Of a DNA stretch of 64,000 bases, positions 25,616-33,663 are shown piece after piece. The position numbers and the translations under genes are program-made. The DNA is from Polyangium fumosum (GTDB lineage: Bacteria; Myxococcota_A; Polyangia; Polyangiales; Polyangiaceae). Within the stretch, counting starts at the first letter, position 1, and each line of letters begins with the position of its first letter. The stretch is taken from NCBI RefSeq assembly GCF_005144585.1, contig NZ_SSMQ01000048.1:32029-96028 (forward strand), given 5' to 3'. The notes below the pieces were generated by a model. It saw only the letters and a program-made list of their open reading frames with translations. It had not been told where the DNA came from and made no database searches.

Positions 25616-26524
25616 TCAGCGGAGGGCCGTGATCTCGTGGAGCGCGTGCTCCGCCGGGCCTCGTTTGGCCGCGATGCGCGCCGTCCGCCCGACCGAGACC
25701 TTGTCCGCCACGGCGCGGTAGACGGGCTCTGAGACGAGGAGCCGGCTGCCGACCTCCGCATTCGTGGCCTCGACGCGGCAAGCGAAGTCGACCGCGCCGC
25801 CCATCGCGGCGACGAGCTTCGTGTCGCTCGCGCCCGCGGGCCCCACGACGACCTCGTCGAGATGCATGCCGATGCCGATGTCGAAGGCCCGGCCATGGCT
25901 CGTCACGAGGTACGGTTCGAGCTGCTTCACGGCCTCGAACATGCCGAGGGCCGCCCGCACCGCGCGCAAGGGCGCCTCTGGCTGCCCGTCCGCGCCGAAG
26001 AGCGCGGTCAGGCCATCGCCCATGTAATTGTTGATGAAGCCTCCCTCGGCGGCGACGACGCGCCCCATGGCCTCGAAATAACGATTCAGCACGTAGATCA
26101 CGTCGTAGGGCTGGAGCGCCTCGGAGAACGCCGTGAAGCCGCGGATATCGGCGACGAGGACCACGACGGGGAGCTTGGCGCCGAGCGCGGCCGTTTTCCC
26201 CGCGCGGAGGCGGCTGATGATCTGCACGTCCTCTTGATCGAGCGCGAGCCTGCGGACGCGGACGGGGCCGCGCACGGTCGTCTGGCAGGCCATGCGGACG
26301 CTCGGCGGCAGCCCGAACCATTCGGCGAGCGATTGCTCCCGCTCGTTCCGAGGGTCGACGTGTTCGAGGCCTTCGAGCACGACGACGCGGCACGTGGAGC
26401 AGCGCGAATTGCCGCCGCAGGCGCGAATGTGCGGGACGCCGGCGGCGAGCGCGGCGGCGAGGAGCGTCTGTCCTTCCGGGGCATCGAGGGTGATCCCGTC
26501 GGGCGCGTAGTGGACCGTGGGCAT
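25616..26524 (-). CDS. 2Fe-2S ferredoxin - class III adenylate/guanylate cyclase fusion
   Basis: A 302-residue soluble protein. Residues 1-95 form a plant-type 2Fe-2S ferredoxin domain with cluster cysteines Cys36, Cys42, Cys45 and Cys80 (CGGNSRCSTC ... MACQT). Residues about 115-300 form a class III cyclase domain with both metal aspartates (VADIRGF, Asp126; NYMGDG, Asp170). The transition-state Arg is kept (ACRVEA), but the preceding Asn is replaced by Asp (GGAVDFACR). The architecture suggests cyclic-nucleotide synthesis controlled by redox state or iron. MPTVHYAPDG at 26524 is the likely start; the frame continues 17 residues upstream without domain content. It is on the same strand as the ABC genes but 160 bp away. 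Confidence 0.88.
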   Translation of the reverse strand: MPTVHYAPDGITLDAPEGQTLLAAALAAGVPHIRACGGNSRCSTCRVVVLEGLEHVDPRNEREQSLAEWFGLPPSVRMACQTTVRGPVRVRRLALDQEDVQIISRLRAGKTAALGAKLPVVVLVADIRGFTAFSEALQPYDVIYVLNRYFEAMGRVVAAEGGFINNYMGDGLTALFGADGQPEAPLRAVRAALGMFEAVKQLEPYLVTSHGRAFDIGIGMHLDEVVVGPAGASDTKLVAAMGGAVDFACRVEATNAEVGSRLLVSEPVYRAVADKVSVGRTARIAAKRGPAEHALHEITALR

Positions 26525-26626
26525 TGCCGGCCGACTGTACACCGCGCGTCGGGGCGAGACGCGAGAATTTCGCATGCAGCGGGGAGCCGCGGCGGGGAGG
26601 GGAGGCGGGGGTCGTGTCGCCTTCGG

Positions 26627-26885
26627 GTCTCCAAACGTCCGACCCCCCGCTCGTCACGGGGACGCGAGGCTGTTCGAACGTTCGACCACCCTCGCGTCAC
26701 GTTTTCCTCTGCGTCTCCAAGCGCCCGACCCCGCGCGCGTCACGGGGACGCGCGCCCGTTCGAGCCTTCGAACCCCCCACGCGTCACCGTCTCCTCTGCG
26801 TCTCCCAACGCTCGACCCCATGCACGTCACGGTGACGCGCGCCCGTTCGAACGTTCGAACACCCTCGCGTCACGTTCTCCCGCGT
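26627..26885 (+). repeat. Family-2 palindromic tandem repeat, locus II (three units)
   Basis: Three tandem units of 86-87 bp start at 26627, 26713 and 26800, each beginning GTCTCC. Within each unit are CGTCACGGGGACG or CGTCACGGTGACG, CGTTCGAACGTTCGAAC-type palindromes and CCTCGCGTCACG. A partial fourth unit may follow to about 26910. It fills much of the 514-bp gap between the cyclase gene and the gene at 27039; I see nothing else in that gap. The family recurs inverted at 13690-13925. Confidence 0.85.
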
Positions 26886-27038
26886 GGCTTCGAACGTCCA
26901 GCCACCCGCAAGCGACCAAAACCTGCTCCCGCTGAATGGCCGTTTCCCCCGCGCGTTCAACGACAACCCCGACGTTGCATCGCCCGCGTCGCGGCAGATC
27001 ACCCACCACCACCGGGCCATCGGCCCAGGGAGCCCCTC

Positions 27039-27746
27039 ATGCGCAAGTATCGCAGCAATGCCTCGTCCGCCGTCCGTTTCGAGTATGGCGTCGAGCTCGC
27101 GGCCGGCCTCGCTCACTTCCCGGAGACCACCTCCGCCGCCCTCGACATCCAGACCATCAACGACGCGCTCGGCGGCCAGCACGACAAGCGCCTCGCCCTC
27201 CGGATCCCCGTCGTCAAGACGCGCGCGGCCGCGCGCTTCGCCGAATACAACGCGGAACGTGTCATCCGCTCCGCCCTCCGCGCCGCCGAGATCGAGGACG
27301 GCGGGCGCCGCGGGAGGATCTGCGCGGCCGTGTTCCCGAAAGGCTCGACCCCGGTCGTCACGCCCAAGGGCAGGGCGCAGGTCAAGCCGATGCAAGACCT
27401 GTTCGACCGGCTCAATCTCGCGAAGGTCGCCGGCATCGAGGGATATCGCAATGCCTGGGCGCCCAAGCTCGCCGCCGCGCTCGGGGGCCTGGAGGCCGCT
27501 CTCGCCGTCCATGAGGAGGCCCTCGCCGCCTACGAGGACGCCTTCAAGGCAGAGCTCGCGCTGCGCGACGCGCACCACGACGCGATCGACCGCGCGATGG
27601 GCGTGGTGCGAGCGGCCTTCCCGCGGGATCGCGAGCGGCAGGATGTGATCTTCCCGGTGCTGGAGGCCGCGTCCAAGAAGGGCGAGGTCGTGCCTGCCGA
27701 GGATGCGGACGCGCGCGGGGCGTCTGCCGTCGCGGCGCAGGGCTGA
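27039..27746 (+). CDS. Hypothetical protein, helical, possibly cytoplasmic
   Basis: A 235-residue protein (MRKYRSNASSAVRFEYGVELAAGL...) that I do not recognise. It has no signal peptide or membrane segment. It is rich in Ala, Glu and Lys/Arg and looks mostly helical, with a long amphipathic stretch (about residues 140-205, AALGGLEAALAVHEEALAAYEDAF). A GGGAG lies six bases before ATG 27039; the frame is open further upstream through the repeat array, but that part has no coding character. It stands alone, with a repeat array upstream and a family-1 element downstream. Confidence 0.7.
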   Translation: MRKYRSNASSAVRFEYGVELAAGLAHFPETTSAALDIQTINDALGGQHDKRLALRIPVVKTRAAARFAEYNAERVIRSALRAAEIEDGGRRGRICAAVFPKGSTPVVTPKGRAQVKPMQDLFDRLNLAKVAGIEGYRNAWAPKLAAALGGLEAALAVHEEALAAYEDAFKAELALRDAHHDAIDRAMGVVRAAFPRDRERQDVIFPVLEAASKKGEVVPAEDADARGASAVAAQG

Positions 27747-27790
27747 ACGAGGGGCGCTTACGATTCGACCGGCAATGCCCGTCGATGCGT

Positions 27791-27935
27791 GAACCGCCCC
27801 TTGTGGTCTTGCCAGCGGCCCGTGGGAAGAACTGCGCATTGCGCAGTTCTTCCCCCTTCGGTCCAGGCCGTGCCTGGTCCGGGTCGAGGGGCGGACAGCC
27901 CCCGCGGGGTCCGGGGCAGCGCCCCGGCGCGACGC
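27791..27935 (+). repeat. Family-1 dispersed hairpin element, copy B
   Basis: Hairpin 27824-27854 with arm GGGAAGAACTGCGC and loop ATT, followed by the same two GC-rich hairpins as copy A. It lies between two convergent genes (stop codons at 27746 and 27957), a place where a bidirectional terminator would be useful. Confidence 0.85.
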
Positions 27936-27956
27936 CTTCGCGAGCAGGCTGCTAGC

Positions 27957-28790
27957 TCAGCCCTGCCCCGGAATCCGCGCCGAAATCCACTCCACGATAT
28001 CGCCGAGCACGCCTTCCTTGCCGACGTCGTTCAAGAGGTCGTGGAAGTGCCCCTCGTAGAGCTTCAGCGTCTTGTCCGTCGAGCCGGCCTTCTCGTGGAA
28101 GAGCTGGCTGCCGTGCGGCACCGTCACCTTGTCCAGCGTGCCGTGCAGGATCAGCAGCGGCCGCGTGATCTGCGGGAACTCTCGCTTCAGCCGCTCGTCC
28201 GCGCGCACCATCTCGGCCACCGTCTGCGTCGGGTAACCCTCGCGCGGGATGAGCGGGTCCGACTTCATCTTCTCGACGAAGCTCGTGTCGCGTGAGAAGT
28301 CGTTGTCCTCGAGCTTCAGCACGTGCGCGTGCGGCACGATGTGGCTGAGGCCCTTCAGGATGGCCAGCGCGAAGTCCGGCGCGGGCACCTCGTGCGCGAA
28401 GCTCTCGCAGATGAAGCCTGCGATCTCCTCGCCGTGCTCGAGCGTGTAGATCGACGAGATCACGCCGCCCGCGCTGTGCCCGAGCAGGAACACCGAGAGC
28501 CCGGGCTCCCGCGACTTCGCCAGCGTCACGAACGTGTGCAGATCCTCCACGTAGTCGCTGAACTTGTCGACGTAGAGCCGCTCGCCCTCCGATTGCCCAT
28601 GCCCGCGGTGGTCGAGCGCGTAGACCGAAAACCCTTGCGCGACGAGCTGCTCCGCCGCCCACACGTACAGCCCGCTGTGGGCCTTGAAGCCGTGGACCAG
28701 CAACACCACGGCGCGCGGCTTCGTCTCCGGACGCCACGAGCGCACGAAAATCTTCAGCCCACCTTTGCCCTCGAACGTCTCTTCCTTCAT
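27957..28790 (-). CDS. Monoacylglycerol-lipase-like alpha/beta hydrolase
   Basis: A 277-residue hydrolase of the serine aminopeptidase S33/monoacylglycerol lipase group. Oxyanion region LLVHGFKAHSG, nucleophile elbow GHSAGG, acid residue in LHGTLDKVTVP and the catalytic His in EGHFHDLLND are all visible. ALDHRGHGQSEGER is typical of the group. No signal peptide, so it should act on intracellular glycerides or esters. ATG 28790 is preferred; a GTG at 28820 lacks a ribosome-binding site. Its promoter region carries the dyad at 28868-28892 shared with two other nearby genes. Confidence 0.88.
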   Translation of the reverse strand: MKEETFEGKGGLKIFVRSWRPETKPRAVVLLVHGFKAHSGLYVWAAEQLVAQGFSVYALDHRGHGQSEGERLYVDKFSDYVEDLHTFVTLAKSREPGLSVFLLGHSAGGVISSIYTLEHGEEIAGFICESFAHEVPAPDFALAILKGLSHIVPHAHVLKLEDNDFSRDTSFVEKMKSDPLIPREGYPTQTVAEMVRADERLKREFPQITRPLLILHGTLDKVTVPHGSQLFHEKAGSTDKTLKLYEGHFHDLLNDVGKEGVLGDIVEWISARIPGQG

Positions 28791-28867
28791 CTCGACCAAC
28801 CCTTTCGTTGCCCCGCGCACACGTAGGCGCCGCCGGCGCGTGTATGGACGGGATCTCCGGCGGACGG

Positions 28868-28892
28868 AACCCGACCAAAGGTGGGTGTTCGC
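28868..28892 (-). promoter_or_regulatory. Shared dyad upstream of the lipase gene (copy 3 of the regulon motif)
   Basis: Read on the minus strand the site is CCCACCTTTGGTCGGG, followed after 22 bases by ATACACG, as in the promoters of the protoglobin and of the hydrolase at 32817. It is an imperfect copy of the perfect dyad there. It lies in the divergent gap between the lipase and the histidine kinase, so it could control either. Confidence 0.45.
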
Positions 28893-28952
28893 GTCCGTCC
28901 GAACAACGCCCGTACAGCTCGGGAGGAAAACGAGATAGGCTACAGGGCGGTG

Positions 28953-30971
28953 ATGAGCCGCGTTTCGGTAGCCTCAGAACCCCGCCCGCAGGCCGAAGGC
29001 GAGCTGCGAGGCATCCTCGACATGCTGCCGGGCCTCGTCTGGAGCGCCGGCGCTGACGGATCGATCGAGTTTTTGAGCCGGCGGTGGCGCGACTACACCG
29101 GCAAGGACGAGGCGGAGCTCGTCGGCTGGGCGTGGACGACGTCGGACGTGATCCACCCTGACGATCTCGCGACGGTCGTCGAGATCTGGGCCGCGCTGCG
29201 CGCCGCCGGCAAGGAGGGGCGCATGGAGGCGCGCTTGCGGCGCGCCGACGGCGTTTACCGGTGGTTCCAGATCCAGGCCGGGCCCGTGCGCGACGACCAG
29301 GGCGAGGTCGCGCGGTGGTGGGGCCTGAACGGCGACATCGACGACGAGAAGCAGGCCCGGGCGCGGGTCGTCGACGAGCGGCGCCTCCTCGAGATGATCG
29401 CCCGCGGCGAGCCGAGCTCCGTCATCCTCGAAGGCGTCGTCCGCCTCGTGGAGAGCGCTTCGAGCGGGCAACGCGCCTCGATCCTCTTGCTCGACGAGGA
29501 CAAGCTGACGTTACGACACGCCGCGGCGTTGACGCTTCCGCGCAGCTACACCGAGGTCATCGACGGCGCCGCGATCGGGCCCGAGGCGTTTTCGTGTGGC
29601 ACGGCGGCGTGGCGGCGGGAGCTCGTGGTCATCGCCGACATCGAGGCGGATCCGCTCGGCGCCATGTTTCGCGCGAGCGCGCTCGCCCACGGCCTGCGCG
29701 CGTGCTGGTCGATGCCCATGCTCTCGTCCGACGGCAGGGTGCTCGGCGCGTTCGGCATCTACGCCACGGAGCCACGAACGCCGGCGAAGGCCGACCTCGA
29801 GCTGCTCGAACGGTGCTCCCACATCACGAGCATCGCCATCGAGCGCAGCCAATCCGAAGAGGCGCTGCGGCGCAGCGAGGCCTACCGCGTCGAGGCCGAG
29901 CGCCTCAGCGGCACCGGCAGCTTCGGCTGCGACCTCCTGCGCCGCGATTTCAGCATGTCCGACGGCATCGGCGAGATCCTCGGGTTGCCGATCCATCCCC
30001 GGCCCACGATCGAGCAAATCCTGAGCCGCATCCACGAAGGCGACCGCGAGCGGGTCGGGGACCTCGTGCGGCAGGCGCTCTCCGACGGCAGGACCTTCGA
30101 CTACGAGCACCGCCTCGTGATGGAGGACGGAGCGGTGAAGCTCGTCCGCGTCGTCGGCCGATTCCGCGTCAACGCCGCGGGGCACCCCGAGATCGTCGGC
30201 GCCGCGACGGACATCACCGCGACGCGGCGCGCCGCCGACGAGCTCGAGCGCGCGCAGGCGACCCTTACGCACGTCGCGCGCGTCACGACCCTCGGCGAGC
30301 TCGTGGCGTCCATCGCCCACGAGGTCAACCAGCCGCTCGCGGCGATCGTCGCCGACGCGAACGCCGCGCTGAACTGGCTCGCCGCCGATCCGCCCGACCT
30401 CGGCCGGGTGCGGGAGTCGCTCACCGCGATCCTCGGCGACGGCGAGCGCGCCGCCCAGGTGCTCCACCGGATCCGCTCGCTCCTGTCCCGCTCGCCGCCG
30501 CGTCATCAACCGTGTTGCCTCAACGACGTCATCCGCGACGTCGTCCGGCTCGTCGCGCCCGAGCTCACGCGCCAGGGCATCGTCGTGCAGCAGGCGTTGC
30601 TCGCCGATCTGCCGCATGTGCTGGGGGATCCGGTGCAGCTTCAGCAGGTGGTGCTGAACCTGATGCTCAACGCCGCCGAGGCCTCGAAGGACGTGCCGCC
30701 GGAGCGGCGCCGCGTCGTGCTCAGCACCTTCGTCACGCGGCGATCGAGCGGGGCCTTCGTGCACCTCGCGGTCGAGGACGCCGGCGTCGGGCTCGACGCC
30801 ATCGACAGCGCGCGCCTGTTCGACGCGTTTTACACGACCAAGGAGAACGGGCTCGGCATGGGCCTGCCCATCAGCCGCTCCATCCTCGAGCGGCACGGCG
30901 GCACGTTGTGGGCCCGACCGAACGAGGGCTTCGGCGCGATCTTCGAGCTTTCGATCGAGGTGCCCGCGTGA
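28953..30971 (+). CDS. Hybrid-free sensor histidine kinase, PAS-GAF-PAS-HisKA-HATPase (FixL-like)
   Basis: A 672-residue cytoplasmic kinase without membrane segments. PAS with PAC tail about residues 15-135, GAF about 145-300, second PAS about 310-430, dimerisation domain with phospho-acceptor His in IAHEVNQPLAA (about 456), ATPase domain with N-box LNLMLNAAEAS and G-boxes VEDAGVGL and GLGMGLPIS. The HEVNQPLAAI box is the type seen in FixL/TodS-like kinases. Neither PAS domain shows an obvious haem ligand, so the signal is unknown. Start ATG 28953 follows AGGGCGG. The response regulator overlaps by four bases (GTGA). Confidence 0.92.
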   Translation: MSRVSVASEPRPQAEGELRGILDMLPGLVWSAGADGSIEFLSRRWRDYTGKDEAELVGWAWTTSDVIHPDDLATVVEIWAALRAAGKEGRMEARLRRADGVYRWFQIQAGPVRDDQGEVARWWGLNGDIDDEKQARARVVDERRLLEMIARGEPSSVILEGVVRLVESASSGQRASILLLDEDKLTLRHAAALTLPRSYTEVIDGAAIGPEAFSCGTAAWRRELVVIADIEADPLGAMFRASALAHGLRACWSMPMLSSDGRVLGAFGIYATEPRTPAKADLELLERCSHITSIAIERSQSEEALRRSEAYRVEAERLSGTGSFGCDLLRRDFSMSDGIGEILGLPIHPRPTIEQILSRIHEGDRERVGDLVRQALSDGRTFDYEHRLVMEDGAVKLVRVVGRFRVNAAGHPEIVGAATDITATRRAADELERAQATLTHVARVTTLGELVASIAHEVNQPLAAIVADANAALNWLAADPPDLGRVRESLTAILGDGERAAQVLHRIRSLLSRSPPRHQPCCLNDVIRDVVRLVAPELTRQGIVVQQALLADLPHVLGDPVQLQQVVLNLMLNAAEASKDVPPERRRVVLSTFVTRRSSGAFVHLAVEDAGVGLDAIDSARLFDAFYTTKENGLGMGLPISRSILERHGGTLWARPNEGFGAIFELSIEVPA

Positions 30972-31612
30972 GCCCGACGGCGCCCGTGGTCTTCATCGTC
31001 GACGACGACGCGTCCGTGCGCGAAGGGCTCGGGCGCCTGCTCGGCTCGATCGGGCTCGCGGTCGAGGCCTTTTCGACGGCGCGGGCGTTCCTCGACGCCC
31101 AGCGGGACGATCTCCCGGGCTGCCTCGTGCTCGACGTCCGGCTGCCGGATCTGAATGGGCTGGAACTCCAGCAGCGGCTGCTCGAAGCCGACGTCCCGCG
31201 GCCCATCGTGTTCCTCACGGGGCACGGCGACATCCCCATGTCGGTCCGCGCGATGAAGGCCGGCGCGGTCGAGTTTTTGACGAAGCCTTTCCGCGCCGAG
31301 GAGCTCGTCCACGCCATTCGCGAGGCGCTCGCGCAGGATCGGGTCGCGCGCGAGGAGGCCGAGCGGCTCGCGGAGCTGCGGCGCCGCTACGAGAGCCTCT
31401 CGGCGCGCGAGCGCGACGTGATGGCGGGGGTCGTCGCGGGACGATTGAACAAGCAGATCGCCGCGGAGTTCGGGACACGCGAGGCGACGGTGAAGGAGCA
31501 ACGCGCGCAGGTCATGCAGAAGATGCAGGCCTCTTCGGTCGCCGAGCTCGTGCGACTCGCCGAGAAGCTCGTGGAGGATCCGCGCAGGTCCACGGCGTCG
31601 CGGCGCCTGTAG
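30968..31612 (+). CDS. FixJ-type response regulator (REC-LuxR HTH)
   Basis: A 214-residue regulator. REC domain with acidic pocket IVDDD, phospho-acceptor Asp in LDVRLPDLNG and Lys in LTKPF; DNA-binding domain about residues 140-200 of LuxR/FixJ type (LSARERDVMAGVVAGRLNKQIAAEFG...VKEQRAQVMQKMQ). It is translationally coupled to the kinase and is the likely binder of the dyads flanking the locus. Confidence 0.93.
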   Translation: MSPTAPVVFIVDDDASVREGLGRLLGSIGLAVEAFSTARAFLDAQRDDLPGCLVLDVRLPDLNGLELQQRLLEADVPRPIVFLTGHGDIPMSVRAMKAGAVEFLTKPFRAEELVHAIREALAQDRVAREEAERLAELRRRYESLSARERDVMAGVVAGRLNKQIAAEFGTREATVKEQRAQVMQKMQASSVAELVRLAEKLVEDPRRSTASRRL

Positions 31613-31620
31613 CCTTTTCC

Positions 31621-31707
31621 CGACACCCGACCTTGGTCGGGTTCACGGGTCCGGTCGGGCTGCGATACACGAGCGGCGCTGTCCGACACGGAGCGAGCGC
31701 ACGCAGC
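31621..31707 (+). promoter_or_regulatory. Promoter/leader repeat of the protoglobin gene with dyad
   Basis: A perfect dyad CCCGACCTTGGTCGGG (31626-31641) is followed by GATACACGAGCGGC and a GAGCGAGCGCA stretch that ends at an ATG. The whole block of about 90 bp is repeated with high similarity before the hydrolase gene at 32817 (dyad 32733-32748). It probably contains the promoter and operator. Confidence 0.55.
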
Positions 31708-31752
31708 ATGGCCACGCGCGCCGTCCGAGCCCATCCAAGGAACCCTCGATGA
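31708..31752 (+). CDS. Possible 14-codon leader peptide ahead of the protoglobin
   Basis: ATG 31708 opens a short frame (MATRAVRAHPRNPR) whose TGA overlaps the protoglobin ATG as ATGA. The same ATG-GCC-AC context is the true start of the hydrolase at 32817 in the duplicated leader, so this frame may be a relic start from the duplication or a translational-coupling leader. The protoglobin ribosome-binding site AAGGA lies inside it. Confidence 0.35.
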   Translation: MATRAVRAHPRNPR

Positions 31753-32342
31753 CCACTCCCGCGATCCCCGGCTACACCCTCGGCACCTCGAACGTCGCGC
31801 GCTCGCCGCTCAGCGACGAGGAGTTCGCGCTGCTCAAGCAGACCGTGCTGCTCGGCGAGGACGACGTGCGTTCCCTGCGTTTGGCGGGCGAGGTGCTCGA
31901 CGACCAGATCGAGGCCGTGCTCGACGTCTGGTACGGCTTCGTCGGGTCGCACCCGCACCTCGTGTATTACTTCAGCGGCGCCGACGGCAAGCCGAACATG
32001 GACTACCTGGGTGGCGTGCGTCGCCGTTTCGGGCAGTGGATCCGCGACACCTGCGCCGCGAACTACGACCGCGCCTGGCTCGACTACCAGTACGAGATCG
32101 GCCTGCGCCACACGAGCGCGAAGAAGGGCAAGACGGATGGCATCGCCTCCGCCGCGCAGTCCATCAACCTGCGCTACCTGATCGCCTTCATCGTGCCGAT
32201 CACGGCGACGATCAAGCCCTTCCTCGCGAAAAAGGGGCACAGCGCCGCCGAGGTGGAGGCCATGCACACGGCCTGGTTCAAGTCGATCACGCTGCAGATC
32301 ACGCTCTGGAGCGAGCCCTACGTCGCGCCCTCGACGTTCTGA
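31749..32342 (+). CDS. Protoglobin (single-domain globin-coupled-sensor fold)
   Basis: A 197-residue haem protein of the protoglobin family. The proximal His is His121 in QYEIGLRHTSAKKGKTDG, matching the position (about 120) in the characterised Methanosarcina protein. N-terminal extension (residues 1-25), FW/Y motifs (VWYGFVGSHPHLVYYF) and C-terminal helices (LRYLIAFIVPITATIKPFL, WFKSITLQITLWSEPY) fit the family length of about 195. Protoglobins bind oxygen, CO and NO; the physiological role is unsettled. It follows the FixLJ-like pair by 136 bp that contain the dyad promoter. Confidence 0.92.
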   Translation: MTTPAIPGYTLGTSNVARSPLSDEEFALLKQTVLLGEDDVRSLRLAGEVLDDQIEAVLDVWYGFVGSHPHLVYYFSGADGKPNMDYLGGVRRRFGQWIRDTCAANYDRAWLDYQYEIGLRHTSAKKGKTDGIASAAQSINLRYLIAFIVPITATIKPFLAKKGHSAAEVEAMHTAWFKSITLQITLWSEPYVAPSTF

Positions 32343-32383
32343 GTTCCCCAGGACCTCACCCACCCCAACCCATGAAGTCGCTT

Positions 32384-32511
32384 CGCTGGGGCTTTGCCCC
32401 AGGCCCCAGGAGGGGGCTATCCGCCCCCTCCACCCCGGACCAGCCAGGGGCTGGACCCAGGCTCGATGAACTGCGCGATGCGCAGTTCATCGAACAGGCC
32501 CGGTCAAGACC
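32384..32511 (-). repeat. Family-1 dispersed hairpin element, copy C
   Basis: Inverted copy. The main hairpin is 32463-32493, arm TCGATGAACTGCGC and loop GAT; its outer six base pairs differ from the other copies but pair perfectly. GC-rich hairpins lie on its left. Together with copy D and the repeat promoter at 32728 it fills the 474-bp gap between the protoglobin and the hydrolase genes. Confidence 0.85.
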
Positions 32512-32566
32512 AGCAGCGACGTTGCCCACCGAGACCGCCGCGCTGCGGGTTCGGCTGGCACCCCGG

Positions 32567-32691
32567 CTTCTTCGTCGGCCCGTTTGAAAAACTGCGCGGA
32601 GCGCAGTTTTTCAACCCTCGGTCCAGGCTGTGCCTGGTCCGGGGTCGAGGGGGCGGACAGCCCCCCGCGGGGTCCGGGGCAGCGCCCCGGG
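32567..32691 (+). repeat. Family-1 dispersed hairpin element, copy D
   Basis: Hairpin 32584-32614, arm TTGAAAAACTGCGC and loop GGA, then the CCAGGC/GCCTGG-like and CCGGGGC/GCCCCGG hairpins. It points away from copy C, so the two form a head-to-head pair with about 55 bp between. The A5/T5 flanks of the stem look like a bidirectional intrinsic terminator. Confidence 0.85.
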
Positions 32692-32727
32692 CACGGCGCT
32701 TCCAGAGGAGACCCATGCTCAGCCCCT

Positions 32728-32816
32728 CGACACCCGACCTTGGTCGGGTTCCTGGCCTGGTCTGGCTGCGATACACGAGCGGCTCCGCTGTCCGAAATGG
32801 AGGGAGCGCAAGCACC
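32728..32816 (+). promoter_or_regulatory. Promoter repeat with dyad before the chloroperoxidase-like hydrolase
   Basis: Second full copy of the block at 31621: dyad CCCGACCTTGGTCGGG at 32733-32748, then GATACACGAGCGGC and GGAGGGAGCGCA, which supplies the ribosome-binding site of the gene at 32817. Differences from the first copy are concentrated between dyad and GATACAC. Confidence 0.55.
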
Positions 32817-33641
32817 ATGGCCACGATTACGGTCCGGGATGGGACGCAGATTTACTACAAGGACTGGGGCGCCGGCCGGCCGGTGGTCTTCAGCCACGGC
32901 TGGCCGCTGACTGCCGACGCGTGGGAGGACCAGATGGTCTTCCTCGCGGCGCGCGGGTATCGGTGCATCGCCCACGATCGCCGCGGACATGGCCGCTCGA
33001 GCCAGCCTTATGGCGGCAACGAGATGGACACGTACGCCGATGATCTCGCGGAGCTCTTGAACCACCTCGACCTGCGCGAGGCCACGCTCGTGGGGCACTC
33101 GACGGGCGGCGGCGAGGTCACGCGGTACCTCGGCCGGCACGGCAGCGCGCGGGTCGCGAAGCTCGTGCTCGTCGGCGCCGTGCCGCCGCTGATGCTGAAG
33201 ACCGAGGCGAATCCGGGCGGCCTGCCGATCGATGTGTTCGACGGCATTCGCAAGGCCGTCACGGAGGATCGCTCGCAGTTCTTCAAGGACCTGCCGACGC
33301 CGTTTTACGGCGCGAATCGCCCGGGCGGCCGGCTCTCGGAGGGCTTGCGCGACAGCTTCTGGCGGCAGGGCATGCAGGCGGGGCTGAAGAACGCGCTCGA
33401 TTGCATCAAGGCGTTCTCCGAGACCGACTTCACCGAGGATCTGAAGAAGATCGACGTCCCGACGTTGCTGCTCCACGGCGACGACGACCAGATCGTGCCG
33501 TTCGGCGCGAGCGCGCAGGCGGCGGCGAAGCTTTTGAAGGTCGCGGAGCTTCGGGTGTACGCGGGCGGCGACCACGGCCTGCCGTCGACGCACAAGGATC
33601 GCATCAACGCTGACCTCCTCGCCTTCATCGGCGGGAAATGA
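32817..33641 (+). CDS. Alpha/beta hydrolase, non-haem chloroperoxidase/arylesterase type
   Basis: A 274-residue enzyme with the family's usual length. Oxyanion motif [11 protein letters not shown], nucleophile Ser95 in GHSTGGGE, acid in [11 protein letters not shown] and His in [21 protein letters not shown] is highly typical. Members hydrolyse aryl esters and can perform perhydrolysis with peroxide. No signal peptide. The ATG 32817 is preceded by GGAGGG within the repeat promoter. It starts a run of same-strand genes that reaches the LysR gene. Confidence 0.92.
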   Translation: MATITVRDGTQIYYKDWGAGRPVVFSHGWPLTADAWEDQMVFLAARGYRCIAHDRRGHGRSSQPYGGNEMDTYADDLAELLNHLDLREATLVGHSTGGGEVTRYLGRHGSARVAKLVLVGAVPPLMLKTEANPGGLPIDVFDGIRKAVTEDRSQFFKDLPTPFYGANRPGGRLSEGLRDSFWRQGMQAGLKNALDCIKAFSETDFTEDLKKIDVPTLLLHGDDDQIVPFGASAQAAAKLLKVAELRVYAGGDHGLPSTHKDRINADLLAFIGGK

Positions 33642-33663
33642 TTGACCGGGAAGGAGCCGAATC

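Noticed and set aside
26627..26885. CRISPR array
   Set aside because: The whole 86-87-bp unit repeats with scattered variation; there are no unique spacers of constant length and no cas genes.
26517..27038. N-terminal extension of the gene at 27039
   Set aside because: It would translate the family-2 repeat array into Arg/Pro-rich text; the start at 27039 has a ribosome-binding site.
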